Assembly (NCBI GenBank): GCA_024642005.1
Contig: JAHECA010000024.1
Location: 1-54,591 of the forward strand
From: Robiginitalea sp.
GTDB taxonomy: Bacteria > Bacteroidota > Bacteroidia > Flavobacteriales > Flavobacteriaceae
DNA: 54,591 bases
Direction: 5' to 3'
Shown here one piece after another: positions 25,725-34,155 of the stretch. The notes under the pieces are model-generated. The model was not told the DNA's origin, ran no database searches, and saw nothing but the letters and a program-made list of their open reading frames with translations. The position numbers were made by a program, and so were the translations under genes. Position 1 is the first letter of the stretch. Every line of letters starts with the position of its first letter.

Positions 25725-26180
25725 CTAATGCAAACTGATAATGCGGTACATGGTCCAGGTATCGTCGTGCTGCTTCCAGACGGTCACAAACCGGCTGGGC
25801 TTCGATACCGCGTCGGGTTCTTCCCGGTTGCGGAAGCTATGCAGGCCCAGGGCAACGGCCCCGAACCCTTTTATTTCATGCACTTCCAGGCTGCCCTCCA
25901 CCAGGGAGCGGGTAACCTTCCCGCAGATATTGACGCGCAGTGCTTCCAGGATGTCGGCCTTCGAGGTGCTGAGCCCGCCCTGGTCGTGGTAGAACTCCAG
26001 GGCATCGTCCAGCAGGCGGGCCTGTGTTTCCATGTCACAGGTGTTGTAGGCCGTGAAATAGGCCGAGTCGAGCGACTCGATGTTTTTGTAAAGCGCTGCG
26101 TCCCTGGGCACCTGGGCCAGGCTTTCCGCGATGGCCCCGGCAAGGATGGCCAGAAGCAAGGCAATGTGGCGCGGTTTCAT
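25725..26180 (-). CDS. Exported NTF2-like (DUF4440-type) protein
   Basis: A 151-residue protein from the ATG at 26180, which places a clear signal peptide (MKPRHIALLLAILAGAIAESLAQ) at the start. The longer open frame upstream has no such signal and overlaps the neighbour. The mature part has the NTF2-like pattern: a helical start (NIESLDSAYFTAYNTCD), LLDDALEFYHDQGG, then curved strands ending VTVWKQHDDTWTMYRI. SnoaL/DUF4440 folds serve as small-molecule binding or simple enzyme domains; no catalytic set is evident. Its ATG overlaps the stop codon of the DUF4870 gene by one base, so the two are read as a unit. Confidence 0.8.
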   Translation of the reverse strand: MKPRHIALLLAILAGAIAESLAQVPRDAALYKNIESLDSAYFTAYNTCDMETQARLLDDALEFYHDQGGLSTSKADILEALRVNICGKVTRSLVEGSLEVHEIKGFGAVALGLHSFRNREEPDAVSKPSRFVTVWKQHDDTWTMYRIISLH

Positions 26181-26662
26181 TACTTGATGAATTTGATGGT
26201 TAACGGATATTTGAAATGACTCCCTTCGTTGGTGCGAATGGTGGCCAGAATGGTGTACACGATATTGACCACAAACAGGGCAACCCCCAACAGACCGCCA
26301 ATTCCCAGGGGCCACCAGAAAAATGGGAAATCGAAAAGATCGGGCCCGAAATTCAGGTGGAACGACTCGAAATTGTGCGCGTCAGCCCAGTGGAAAACCC
26401 CCCGATCGAAAAGGCCGGGCAGTGCTCCAAGAAAGAAGGGAATGCTTATCATCCCTACCAGCAGCCCGTAAAGGAACATGCTGATCTGGAAGTTCAGGGC
26501 CTGTTTCCCGTTGTAATCCACAAAGGCTGACTGGTTCCGGTTGGAGAGCCAGAGCACCAGCGGAAGCAGGAACTGTCCGAAGGGGATGAAGAACCTGCTC
26601 AGGGTGGAGCCGTGGATGAGGGCCGACAGGTTTCGCTCGTGTTTGGATAATGATTCTGTCAT
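26180..26662 (-). CDS. DUF4870-domain membrane protein
   Basis: A 160-residue inner-membrane protein from the ATG at 26662 (MTESLSKHERNLSALIHGSTLS). Three or four hydrophobic helices are visible: FFIPFGQFLLPLVLWL, ISMFLYGLLVGMISIPFFLG, and LGIGGLLGVALFVVNIVYTIL. The segment between the first two (SAFVDYNGKQALNFQ) is the DUF4870 signature. These proteins resemble Tic20-like channel folds, but their role in bacteria is unknown. A good promoter lies just upstream at 26682-26715. The downstream NTF2-like gene shares a base with its stop codon. Confidence 0.88.
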   Translation of the reverse strand: MTESLSKHERNLSALIHGSTLSRFFIPFGQFLLPLVLWLSNRNQSAFVDYNGKQALNFQISMFLYGLLVGMISIPFFLGALPGLFDRGVFHWADAHNFESFHLNFGPDLFDFPFFWWPLGIGGLLGVALFVVNIVYTILATIRTNEGSHFKYPLTIKFIK

Positions 26663-26681
26663 GGCATAGATGTTTCTTATG

Positions 26682-26715
26682 CAAATATATATCTTAAAAA
26701 AGGTATTATGCAAAA
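26682..26715 (-). promoter_or_regulatory. Bacteroidota-type promoter for the DUF4870 operon
   Basis: Read on the minus strand, TTTTG at 26715-26711 is followed after 21 bases by TATATTTG at 26689-26682. That fits the TTTG / TAnnTTTG consensus of the Bacteroidota primary sigma factor, with slightly wide spacing. The predicted transcript would start near 26676, about 14 bases before the ATG at 26662. Confidence 0.55.
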
Positions 26716-26795
26716 CCAAGTACTGAATATTAACAAATAATTAACATTTTAAGGCCAAGGGGTTTTTTAATACTTTAGGAGGAAAGAAACCCGCC

Positions 26796-27257
26796 ATGAA
26801 ACGCTTCCTCCGCAACTTCAACTTTTATATGTTCTTTAAAATACCCTCGGCCTGGTGGTCAGGGGTACGCCTGGAATCGATCGGCGATACCGAGGCCCAG
26901 ACCCGGGTACGCCACCGCTGGGTTAACCAGAACCCGTTCCGGTCGATGTTCTGGGCGGTACAGGGGATGGCGGCCGAGTTTGCCACCGGGGCCATGGTGA
27001 TGTACCACATCCGCCAAAGCGGCCGGCCGGTCTCCATGCTGGTGATCAACAACAAGGCGAACTTTTCCAAAAAGGGCACAGGCCTTCTGCGCTTTCGCTG
27101 CGAAGACGGGGAGGCCTTCAAAAAGGCCCTTGAGGCAGCCCTGCGCACCGGCGAAGGACAGACCGTATGGATGAAGGCAATCGGCACAAACAGCCAGGGA
27201 GATGTGGTGAGCACCTTCCTTTTTGAGTGGTCGATTAAGGTAAAAGCCAACAAGTAA
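26796..27257 (+). CDS. DUF4442-family hotdog-fold protein
   Basis: A 153-residue protein of the DUF4442 family, a branch of the hotdog thioesterase fold. Typical parts are the N-terminal FKIPSAWWSGVRLESIG, the central helix after NPFRSMFWAVQGMAAEFATGAMV, and the C-terminal strands VWMKAIGTNSQGDVVSTFLFEW. Relatives may act on acyl-CoA or acyl-ACP, but activity is unproven for this type. It is divergent from the DUF4870 operon, with 133 bases of AT-rich DNA between the starts that must hold both promoters. Confidence 0.85.
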   Translation: MKRFLRNFNFYMFFKIPSAWWSGVRLESIGDTEAQTRVRHRWVNQNPFRSMFWAVQGMAAEFATGAMVMYHIRQSGRPVSMLVINNKANFSKKGTGLLRFRCEDGEAFKKALEAALRTGEGQTVWMKAIGTNSQGDVVSTFLFEWSIKVKANK

Positions 27258-27322
27258 ATGCCTCAACCAGCATAAATTCCTTTCGAGCATTTCGTACCTT
27301 TATTCTGGTTTAATCCATTGCC

Positions 27323-27700
27323 ATGCCCTATCAACTCTCCTTTACCATACACCCCGAATACATGGAAGTGGAGCTGCATGTACAGATTGTTGCGGAACGG
27401 GAACTGGCAGAAGCCCTGGAGCGCTGGAAGCAGGTCGCCACCCTCTGTAAGGCGCATAACAAAACCAGGGTACTGGCCATTATGGAATTTTCCGGTACCC
27501 ATGACAACGAGGTTAAATTTCAGTTGGCCAAAGGTGCCTTCGACATCGGTTGGACGCCAGAGCTCAAGCTGGCTGTGGTTATCGCCGACAATACCCAGCG
27601 CAATGCACAACAATTTACAGCCACAGCCATGAATGGCCTGGGCTATGAAATGAAGCTCTTTCCGAAACCCCGCCAGGCCCGTAAGTGGCTCCTGGCCTGA
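27323..27700 (+). CDS. STAS/SpoIIAA-like small protein, unknown function
   Basis: A 125-residue soluble protein. The layout of alternating helices and strands (LAEALERWKQVATLCKAHN, VLAIMEFSG, KLAVVIADNT, GLGYEMKLFPKPRQARKWL) resembles the SpoIIAA-like/STAS fold of many environmental bacteria, in which the last strand is followed by a W-L ending. TACCTTTA at 27295-27302 could be a -7 box. It has no obvious partner; the neighbours are the DUF4442 and AIM24-like genes on the same strand. The assignment to the fold is from pattern only. Confidence 0.7.
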   Translation: MPYQLSFTIHPEYMEVELHVQIVAERELAEALERWKQVATLCKAHNKTRVLAIMEFSGTHDNEVKFQLAKGAFDIGWTPELKLAVVIADNTQRNAQQFTATAMNGLGYEMKLFPKPRQARKWLLA

Positions 27701-27762
27701 AACCCGCAACCTGTAACCTGTAACAAACCATCGGCACCTGCGACTTTTAATAAAAACAACGC

Positions 27763-28563
27763 ATGAACGCACACGAGATCGATTATGAAATCTTCGGGGA
27801 AGAGATGCAATATGTTTCTATTGAGCTCGACCCCATGGAGGCAGTGGTAGCCGAAGCCGGCAGCTTTATGATGATGGAACCCGACATCAAGATGGAGACC
27901 ATCTTCGGCGACGGTTCCGGCAAAGACGAAGGGGTGCTGGGCAAGATTTTTTCGGCGGGCAAGCGCATCCTGACCGGCGAAAGCCTTTTCATGACCGCAT
28001 TTTACAACGTCGGGCAGGGCAAGCGGCAGGTGAGTTTTGCCTCGCCCTATCCCGGGAAGATCCTTCCGATTGACCTTTCCGAAAAGGGAGGGAAGTTCAT
28101 CTGCCAGAAAGATGCCTTTCTCTGCGCGGCAAAGGGCGTATCCATCGGCATCGAATTCTCCAAACGCCTGGGCCGTGGTCTCTTCGGGGGCGAAGGCTTC
28201 ATCATGCAGAAGCTGGAAGGCGACGGCCTGGCCTTCGTGCATGCCGGGGGCACCCTGGCCAAGAAAACGCTGCAGGCCGGGGAGGTGCTTAGAGTAGACA
28301 CAGGCTGCATCGTGGGCTTTTCCCAAACCGTAGACTACGACATCGAATTCGTAGGCGGCATCCGCAATACGATCTTCGGGGGCGAGGGCCTGTTCTTCGC
28401 CACCCTGCGCGGCCCCGGAACCGTTTACATTCAGTCGTTGCCCTTCAGCCGCCTGGCCGGACGCGTCCTGGCCGCCGCCCCCCAGGGCGGGGGAAAAGAC
28501 AAGGGGGAAGGCAGCATCCTCGGCGGGCTGGGCAACCTGATAGACGGCGACAACCGCTTTTGA
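27763..28563 (+). CDS. AIM24-family (TIGR00266-type) protein
   Basis: A 266-residue protein of the AIM24/TIGR00266 family. Signature stretches are [19 protein letters not shown] near the start, [16 protein letters not shown] and [11 protein letters not shown] in the middle, and [22 protein letters not shown] near the end. The double-stranded beta-helix barrel of this family is known in structure but its bacterial role is not; the yeast name concerns mitochondria. The C-terminus is a glycine-rich tail ([12 protein letters not shown]). It may be a peripheral membrane protein. It stands in a series of single plus-strand genes. Confidence 0.9.
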   Translation: MNAHEIDYEIFGEEMQYVSIELDPMEAVVAEAGSFMMMEPDIKMETIFGDGSGKDEGVLGKIFSAGKRILTGESLFMTAFYNVGQGKRQVSFASPYPGKILPIDLSEKGGKFICQKDAFLCAAKGVSIGIEFSKRLGRGLFGGEGFIMQKLEGDGLAFVHAGGTLAKKTLQAGEVLRVDTGCIVGFSQTVDYDIEFVGGIRNTIFGGEGLFFATLRGPGTVYIQSLPFSRLAGRVLAAAPQGGGKDKGEGSILGGLGNLIDGDNRF

Positions 28564-28741
28564 CGGCCGGCTGATTTCAATTGACAGTGCTGCCGGGTCA
28601 TTTGGTTGCCGGGCAGGGGGGCGGGAGCCTCTTTGCCCGTTCGGGCTGACAGGCGCTTGCAGCAGCCGGGATGCACTTGTTGCCGGGCATGGGGCAGGGG
28701 TTTACCCGAGGTTCATTGGATCGTAATCCTTAAATTGCCCC

Positions 28742-29401
28742 ATGGATTTCAAAGCCCTTTTGCATTTTCTGGAAGCGCTCTCCCACAATAACCACAAGGA
28801 GTGGATGGATCGCCACCGGACCACCTACCACACCCTTCGCAACGATTTTATCGCCTGGCTCGACCGGCTCGACACCATCCTGGCCGCGGAAGACCCCGAA
28901 TATTACCCCACTCCGGGCCGGATCGGGATTAACCGGATCAACAACAACCTCATGTTCCATCCCGACCGTCCCGTGTACAAGGACCATTTTGGGGCGGGCC
29001 TCGACAAGGCACCTGGCACGGCCGATTTTTATATCGAGGTCGGCCTGAGCCAGCCCATGCTGGCCGGGGGGGTGTGGCGGCCGTCCCCGGAGCGCCTCAG
29101 GCGCGTTCGCGGGGCTATTGACTACGACGGGGAGGTACTGCAGGCTATTCTGGAAAAGCCCTCATTCAAAAAAACATTTGGTACCCTCTACCCCGATGGC
29201 CCCCTGAGCCGAATGCCCAAGGGGTACGAAGCCGACCACCCGCATGCCGCCCTGCTCAAACACAAGACCTTTGCTGTGGTGCGCCCTTTAAGCCGAAACG
29301 AGATACTGGCACCCGGTTTTGAAGAGCTCATTCTGCAAACCTACCGGGAAATGCTGCCTTTCAGGCGGTACCTGAACCGGGCGCTGGAAGTGGAAACATG
29401 A
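28742..29401 (+). CDS. DUF2461-domain protein
   Basis: A 219-residue cytoplasmic protein of the DUF2461 family. The order MDFKALLHFLEALSHNNHKEWMD, then RIGINRINNNLMFHPDRPVYKDHFGAGL, and PMLAGGVWRPSPERLRRVR in the middle fits the family well. The conserved N-x-x-x-W and D-R-P-Y-K residues may form a binding pocket. No enzyme activity is established. The 178 bases before it hold no gene, only GC-rich sequence with repeated TTGCCGGGCA-like words. Confidence 0.88.
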   Translation: MDFKALLHFLEALSHNNHKEWMDRHRTTYHTLRNDFIAWLDRLDTILAAEDPEYYPTPGRIGINRINNNLMFHPDRPVYKDHFGAGLDKAPGTADFYIEVGLSQPMLAGGVWRPSPERLRRVRGAIDYDGEVLQAILEKPSFKKTFGTLYPDGPLSRMPKGYEADHPHAALLKHKTFAVVRPLSRNEILAPGFEELILQTYREMLPFRRYLNRALEVET

Positions 29402-29475
29402 AAGGCAGGGCTCGCCAGGTTGGCCTGCACGTTCTTTAATAGTATTTTATATCTTTAGTAGATAAGCCTCCGTGT

Positions 29476-30531
29476 ATGTCGCGTTTCCTATTTCCGTTCG
29501 TTAGTTGGTTGCCGTCCCTGGCCCTGTCGGTTTTCTCGTCCACTGCTTTTTCTCAGGAAGTGCAAACGGCGGCGTCTCCCCTGTTCGGGTCAGAGGAGCC
29601 GCTTGCTCTGTCGATGAGCGCTTCCATACGTGAGTTGAAGGGAGACACAAACGATTCCACCTACCTGCATGCCACCTTGTATTACGGGCCTGGTGAAGAT
29701 GCCTCAGACTCGGTAGCGATCCGGATGCGGGCCCGTGGCCATGCCCGGCGCGATATTTGCTTTTACCCCCCCCTGGCCCTTCGGTTTTCGGAGGGGGACG
29801 TGCAGGGGACACCATTTGAGGGCCAGAAAGAAGTGAAACTGGTCTTGCCCTGTCAGCCAGGCCCCCCCTATGAGGATCTGGTTTTACGGGAGCTGTTGGC
29901 TTACCGGCTCTTTGAGCAGGTTTCCCCCTACTATTACCAGACACGCCCGGTACAGCTCGAATTTACCGAGGTGCGCGGCAACCGCGAGCGGAAGCGCCAG
30001 TATTGGGCTTTCCTCCTCGAAGACCACAGCGCCTTGGCAAACCGGCTGAACGGCCGCCGGGTGCGTCGCAATGTACCTCCCCAGATGCAGGACGCCGCTG
30101 CCGGCATTCGAGACAACCTGTTCCAGTTCATGATCGGAAATACCGACTTTTCCATGCGCATGCAGCACAACCAGCGGCTTTTTTATATCGATGAAACCTA
30201 TGTGAGCCTGCCCTATGATTTTGATATGAGTGGGCTGGTAAATGCCCCCTATGCTGCCGTAAGCAATATCCAGAACCTGGATGCGAACATCACCGAGGTA
30301 ACCGAACGCGTCTACAAAGGGTATTTCCGCGATACCATCCTGATGGAGCAGGTGCGTCAGGAATTCCTGGCCGCCCGGCCCCGGATGGAAAAATGTATCG
30401 CAGACCTCGAGCCCTATTTCAATGACCGGCTGCAATGGCAGGAGGCGCGGGAATACATTAAGTCGTTTTTCGACATCCTGGAGAGCGACCGCCAGTTCGA
30501 AAGGCGCATTCTTGAGCATATGCGCAATTAG
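29476..30531 (+). CDS. Exported protein with remote CotH-like features
   Basis: A 351-residue protein with signal peptide MSRFLFPFVSWLPSLALSVFSSTAFS. The mature part contains IRMRARGHARRDIC, then KEVKLVLPCQPG, a helical LVLRELLAYRLFEQVSPYYYQTRPVQLEF, and later FMIGNTDFSMRMQHNQRLF and LPYDFDMSGL. This order resembles CotH-type spore-coat kinases, where an R-G pattern, an L-Y-L-L-E-stretch and an N-x-D-x-x region followed by P-W/Y-D-x-D-x build the ATP site. The match is distant and judged by eye. Read strictly, it is a secreted protein of unknown function. TATCTTTA at 29450-29457 may be its -7 box. Confidence 0.6.
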   Translation: MSRFLFPFVSWLPSLALSVFSSTAFSQEVQTAASPLFGSEEPLALSMSASIRELKGDTNDSTYLHATLYYGPGEDASDSVAIRMRARGHARRDICFYPPLALRFSEGDVQGTPFEGQKEVKLVLPCQPGPPYEDLVLRELLAYRLFEQVSPYYYQTRPVQLEFTEVRGNRERKRQYWAFLLEDHSALANRLNGRRVRRNVPPQMQDAAAGIRDNLFQFMIGNTDFSMRMQHNQRLFYIDETYVSLPYDFDMSGLVNAPYAAVSNIQNLDANITEVTERVYKGYFRDTILMEQVRQEFLAARPRMEKCIADLEPYFNDRLQWQEAREYIKSFFDILESDRQFERRILEHMRN

Positions 30532-30621
30532 GGCCCGACACCCAGGGAAATTGCCTAATCGCGGTGAATTGAAACCAACCTGCCGGACGCCGCATTCGGT
30601 TTCCGGTTCATACCCCGGCCC

Positions 30622-31218
30622 ATGAACCGACTTCGAAATACTTTCCGTGAGGTGCTCTCCGATGCCTGGTATACCCTTTACCGCTACCGGTATGAATACC
30701 TGCGCTCCGACGGGCGCTGGGACCTCCAGACCCGGGAGGTCTACGACCGCGGCAACGGGGCTGCCGTGCTGCTGTACGACCCCAGGCGCGAAACCGTGCT
30801 GCTTACCCGGCAGTTCCGCATGCCCACCTACCTGAACGGCAATCCCGACGGTTTGCTTGTCGAAGCCTGTGCGGGCCTGCTCGATCAGGCTGCCCCCGAG
30901 GCCGCCATGTTGCGGGAAATTCTGGAAGAAACCGGCTATAAGGTGCCCGGGGTGCAGCAAGTAGCCGAGGCCTACAGTTCTCCGGGTGCTGTAACCGAGA
31001 TCCTGCATTATTTCCTGGCCGAGTACGCCCCTGAAATGAAAGTGGCCGAAGGCGGGGGGCGGGAAGAAGAGTCTGAAGATATCGAACTGCTGGAGTACTC
31101 CTACCGGGAAGCACTGGACCTGCTAAAAACAGGGGCGATCCGTGATGCCAAGACCCTCATCCTGCTGCAGCACGCCGCACTTTTCGGCCCGCTGCGTGCG
31201 GCAGCTGCCGGTATTTAA
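30622..31218 (+). CDS. Nudix hydrolase, NudK/ADP-ribose pyrophosphatase type
   Basis: A 198-residue Nudix protein. The Nudix box runs from AGLLDQAAPEAA to MLREILEETGYKV; the REILEE core with its metal-binding glutamates is intact. The first glutamate of the textbook pattern is replaced by Ala and the loop is one residue short, as in GDP-mannose pyrophosphatase NudK-like enzymes. The N-terminus (YRYEYLRSDGRWDLQTREVYDRGNGAAVLLYD) also matches that group, which hydrolyses GDP-mannose, ADP-ribose or similar nucleotide sugars. It overlaps the convergent carboxypeptidase gene by four bases. Confidence 0.85.
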   Translation: MNRLRNTFREVLSDAWYTLYRYRYEYLRSDGRWDLQTREVYDRGNGAAVLLYDPRRETVLLTRQFRMPTYLNGNPDGLLVEACAGLLDQAAPEAAMLREILEETGYKVPGVQQVAEAYSSPGAVTEILHYFLAEYAPEMKVAEGGGREEESEDIELLEYSYREALDLLKTGAIRDAKTLILLQHAALFGPLRAAAAGI

Positions 31219-32537
31219 TAGTGGTCGCGCACCCAGTTCAGGATGCGTTCCATGCGGGCTTTTACGGGCTGGCTGCCCCCCGTGAAGTTATTGTTCATAA
31301 AGGAAAATACCACCGTTTTTCCAGACCGCGTTTTCAAATAGCCGCTGAGGTTGTTCACCCCGCTTAGGGAGCCCGTTTTTCCAAACAGGTAGGGCCCCTT
31401 CTCATCCCGATACCAGTCGCGCAGGGTGCCCGCTTCACCACCCCTGGCCAGTAAGGCGAAGAGGCGGGGTTCGGAAAATTCCCGGTGCATTTGCTGCAAC
31501 AGGTAAACCAGGGATGCCGGGCTAAACTGGTTGTAGCGGCTCAGCCCCGACCCGTCTACCCAGCGCGGGGCTTGCGGCAGCCCGGGCAGCCATTTCTTCA
31601 GAACCGTGTCGCGGGCGCTTTCGAAACTTAAGGTATCGCCCAGAGTCGAGGCCACTGCAAGCATGAGCTGCTCGGCGATGAAATTATCGCTCTCGGTCAT
31701 CATCTTTTTGTAAAGGGTGTCGGAGGCGATACCGGGCAAGACCTCAAGCCGCACACCGGGCGGCACGTGGGCAGTGAACAGTGGTTTGCCAAGGGCATCG
31801 CTCCAGAGCCGGCGCTCGAGTTCCGGGCTGGTGCGTATCGGCAGGTCGAGGGTGTCGCCTGGCCCGGGGGTTTGGTAAAACCGGTTTCGGTGCATAGCCC
31901 GGGCGAAAGGCTGTTTCCCGGGCTGCAGGCTGTCCTGGAACAGGGAGGGGCTCACCTGCAGCCCCCGGGCGCCCGTTACCAGGCGTACCATATTGCCGTG
32001 TATCGGGAAGGCACTGCGGCTTGGCGTATAATACTGGTCGTAGTCGTCCCAGGCCCACCCGGGCCCCCACACCGGGTCGGCCAGTTGGTCGTTGGCCATG
32101 GCAACCAGGGGAAATCCCCGCATGAAGGCCAGGGCCGTGCTGTCGGCCAGGTCGGGGTGCAGGGCAGCCGGGTTGCCGGTGCCCACCACCACAAGGGTGT
32201 CGCCCAGGTGCGCGTATTTCAGGGCCGGTACCCGATCGGGCAGGGTTTTCAGGGCCGCATACAGGGTAAAAAGTTTGGTGTTGCTGGCCGGGGTAAACGC
32301 TTTGTCTGCATTCAGGGCATAGAGGGTACGGCCATTTTGCGCGTCGACCATCAGCAGCCCGGTAAATTGCCTTGGTTCGTAAGGCGGGGCCAGTTGGTTG
32401 TCGGCAAAGCGGCCCACGCGCCGCCCCGGCGAACAGGCCGAGGCCAGCAGGGCCGAAACCAGCAGGAGCCGGGCAATACCCCGGCGGCCCTTCAGACAGG
32501 CCTTTTCAATTGATTTCCAGCGAGGTTCCATTAACAT
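31215..32537 (-). CDS. dacB: D-alanyl-D-alanine carboxypeptidase/endopeptidase (peptidase S13, DacB/PBP4 type), lipoprotein
   Basis: A 440-residue penicillin-binding protein of the S13 family. The three active-site motifs are present: Ser85-x-x-Lys88 in PASNTKLF, Ser283-x-Asn285 in TESDNFIAE, and Lys387-Thr-Gly in LFGKTGSLSG. The N-terminus has a lipobox (LLASAC), so the protein should be membrane-anchored in the periplasm. It would trim D-Ala from peptidoglycan stem peptides or cut cross-links. E. coli PBP4 carries a large insert between the first two motifs; the gap of about 195 residues here allows for a similar one. It is convergent with the Nudix gene. Confidence 0.92.
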   Translation of the reverse strand: MLMEPRWKSIEKACLKGRRGIARLLLVSALLASACSPGRRVGRFADNQLAPPYEPRQFTGLLMVDAQNGRTLYALNADKAFTPASNTKLFTLYAALKTLPDRVPALKYAHLGDTLVVVGTGNPAALHPDLADSTALAFMRGFPLVAMANDQLADPVWGPGWAWDDYDQYYTPSRSAFPIHGNMVRLVTGARGLQVSPSLFQDSLQPGKQPFARAMHRNRFYQTPGPGDTLDLPIRTSPELERRLWSDALGKPLFTAHVPPGVRLEVLPGIASDTLYKKMMTESDNFIAEQLMLAVASTLGDTLSFESARDTVLKKWLPGLPQAPRWVDGSGLSRYNQFSPASLVYLLQQMHREFSEPRLFALLARGGEAGTLRDWYRDEKGPYLFGKTGSLSGVNNLSGYLKTRSGKTVVFSFMNNNFTGGSQPVKARMERILNWVRDHY

Positions 32538-32639
32538 GAATTTATCTAATTTTTAACGGGAGTCACACAATAAGTAAAGCCAAAATATGGTTATTTTTGA
32601 TTATCAACTTCTAACTAATCACTATAAACAATCCGATTT

Positions 32640-32837
32640 ATGGCTAGAGCGATGCTGGAGTACACCAAAACGGTACTCCAAAAAGTAAGTTTCGATGCCC
32701 GCTTATTCGGCAGGGAACTGAAAAAAGCAATAGAAAGACTCTTACCAAATGAACTTGTGGAACTTAAAAAATGGCTGGTCCAATTCGTGACAGATAAGCC
32801 AGAATTGCAGCCCACTTTGGTTTATTTGCCTGTGTAA
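32640..32837 (+). CDS. Conserved 65-residue protein of Flavobacteriia, unknown function
   Basis: A small, charged, helical protein of 65 residues beginning MARAMLEYTKTVLQKVSFD, with KKAIERLLPNELVELKKWL in the middle. I recall near-identical small proteins in many flavobacterial genomes, always uncharacterised, so this looks like a true gene and not a chance frame. TATTTTTG at 32592-32599 is a perfect TAnnTTTG -7 box, leaving a 5' leader of about 34 bases; a -33 box is not evident. A terminator follows directly after the stop, so the gene is transcribed alone. It is divergent from dacB. Confidence 0.8.
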   Translation: MARAMLEYTKTVLQKVSFDARLFGRELKKAIERLLPNELVELKKWLVQFVTDKPELQPTLVYLPV

Positions 32838-32844
32838 CAACCTA

Positions 32845-32870
32845 CCCGCCCTTTCGGCGGGTTTTTTTTT
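32845..32870 (+). terminator. Terminator of the 65-residue protein gene
   Basis: CCCGCC at 32845-32850 and GGCGGG at 32856-32861 form a stem with a 5-base loop, followed by nine T (32862-32870). It starts 7 bases after the stop codon. On the opposite strand it lies just past the oxyR stop at 32879 but without a U-tract. Confidence 0.92.
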
Positions 32871-32878
32871 CGCGGGGG

Positions 32879-33820
32879 TCAGGCGTTGCGGGTCGGGCTA
32901 ACGATCTGTACGTCATGGAAAGCGATTGCCCCCCTCACCACCGACGAGATGACTTCCTTCAGGGCCTCGGTTATCTGGTACTTCAATTCCTTTTTGTGGT
33001 AAATCAGGCTTACCTCCCGTGCAGGGGGCGGGTCTTGAAAATACTTAATCCGCTCCTTTCGCCCGGCATCCAGGTCAAGGGTGTGCAGGTAAGGCAGCAG
33101 CGTCATCCCCATCCCTTCGTCGGCCAGCTTCACCAGGGTTTCAAAGCTTCCGCTCTCCAGGCTGAATTCCTCGTTGTCCATGCGGTTGGTGGCCTTGCAC
33201 AGGTTAATAACCCCGTCTCGGAAGCAATGCCCGTCTTGCAGCAGTAAAATATCGTCAAGGTCGAGGTCTTCGGGCCTTATTTTCCCGGTAGCGCTGAGCC
33301 GGTGCCCCGAGGGCACATAAGCCACGAAGGGCTCGTAATACAGGGGGCGTTCCACCAGGTGTTCGATGCGCAGGGGAGTAGCCGCAATACCGGCATCGAG
33401 GTGTCCCTCCCGCAAATTTTCGATCAGGTGCTCGGTGCTTTGTTCCTTGATAATCAAATGCACTTTCGGGAAGCGGGAAGTAAATGTTTTCAGGAACATG
33501 GGCAGCAGGGTCGGCATAACCGTGGGGATGACCCCGAGGGTATAGGTTCCCCCGATAAAGCCCTTTTCCTGGTCTACGATATCGCGGATGCGGGCCGCCT
33601 CGTGCACAATGTTGCGGGCCTGGTCCACGATTTTCTGCCCGGCCTCGGTAATGGAGATGGGCTTGGTGCTCCGGTCGAAAATTAGCACGTCCAGTTCGTC
33701 TTCCAGCTTCTGTACCTGCATGCTCAGCGTGGGCTGGGTTACGAAGCTCTTTTCAGCCGCCAGGGTAAAGTTGCGGTGCTCGGCCACGGCCAGCACGTAT
33801 TGCAGTTGGGTAATGGTCAT
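32879..33820 (-). CDS. oxyR: OxyR, LysR-type peroxide sensor
   Basis: A 313-residue LysR-family regulator. The N-terminal helix-turn-helix is MTITQLQYVLAVAEHRNFTLAAEKSFVTQPTLSMQ in two halves, and the rest is the substrate-binding-like domain. In the segment GHCFRDGVINLCK the cysteines fall at residues 199 and 208, the same numbers and spacing as the redox pair of E. coli OxyR. That strongly supports a hydrogen-peroxide sensor that activates catalase or alkyl hydroperoxide reductase genes, although no such target lies next to it. The upstream DNA (33821-33900) is AT-rich and likely holds its promoter. Confidence 0.92.
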   Translation of the reverse strand: MTITQLQYVLAVAEHRNFTLAAEKSFVTQPTLSMQVQKLEDELDVLIFDRSTKPISITEAGQKIVDQARNIVHEAARIRDIVDQEKGFIGGTYTLGVIPTVMPTLLPMFLKTFTSRFPKVHLIIKEQSTEHLIENLREGHLDAGIAATPLRIEHLVERPLYYEPFVAYVPSGHRLSATGKIRPEDLDLDDILLLQDGHCFRDGVINLCKATNRMDNEEFSLESGSFETLVKLADEGMGMTLLPYLHTLDLDAGRKERIKYFQDPPPAREVSLIYHKKELKYQITEALKEVISSVVRGAIAFHDVQIVSPTRNA

Positions 33821-34000
33821 CGGGGTTAGCCTTAGGCGTTAAAAGTAAAAAAAAGGATAACAAAAATGTATTGTTATTAAATTCTGTATTTGGTAAATTT
33901 ATGGAAAATGATACCCATGGCGCCCTGCGGCATCGGCCTGACTGATATCCAGCCTTTGATACCGGCCGAACCCATCTGACCCCACCTTTTGCAATGCGAG

Positions 34001-34028
34001 AAAAGCCACCCGCTGGGGTGGCTTTTTT
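34001..34028. terminator. Isolated hairpin terminator upstream of oxyR
   Basis: AAAAGCCACCC at 34001-34011 pairs with GGGTGGCTTTT at 34016-34026 around a 4-base loop, and T continues to 34028. No plus-strand gene ends just before it, which is odd: either a small RNA or a lost gene was read from 33850-34000, or it protects oxyR from transcription entering from the right. Confidence 0.75.
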
Positions 34029-34078
34029 CATGGGCGGTATTTTCCGTCTCAGAGCCGAATACCCTGGGTGAGGGGCTC

Positions 34079-34155
34079 GTCAGGCCGGCAGGCCTGACTC
34101 GCTTTTATCTGTTCATTTTCTTTACTCGCCTAAAGAAAACGAACCAAAAGAAACG
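34079..34155 (+). repeat. Dispersed palindromic repeat, copy A
   Basis: A two-hairpin unit. GTCAGGCC at 34079-34086 pairs with GGCCTGAC at 34091-34098. After 17 bases, TTTTCTTTA at 34116-34124 pairs with TAAAGAAAA at 34131-34139 around CTCGCC. The following bases (CCAAAAGAAACGGC) resemble those that follow the second hairpin in copy C at 52742. The whole stretch 33841-34919 has no supportable gene; besides the terminator at 34001 it holds this unit, copy B and another repeat at 34684. Confidence 0.7.
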
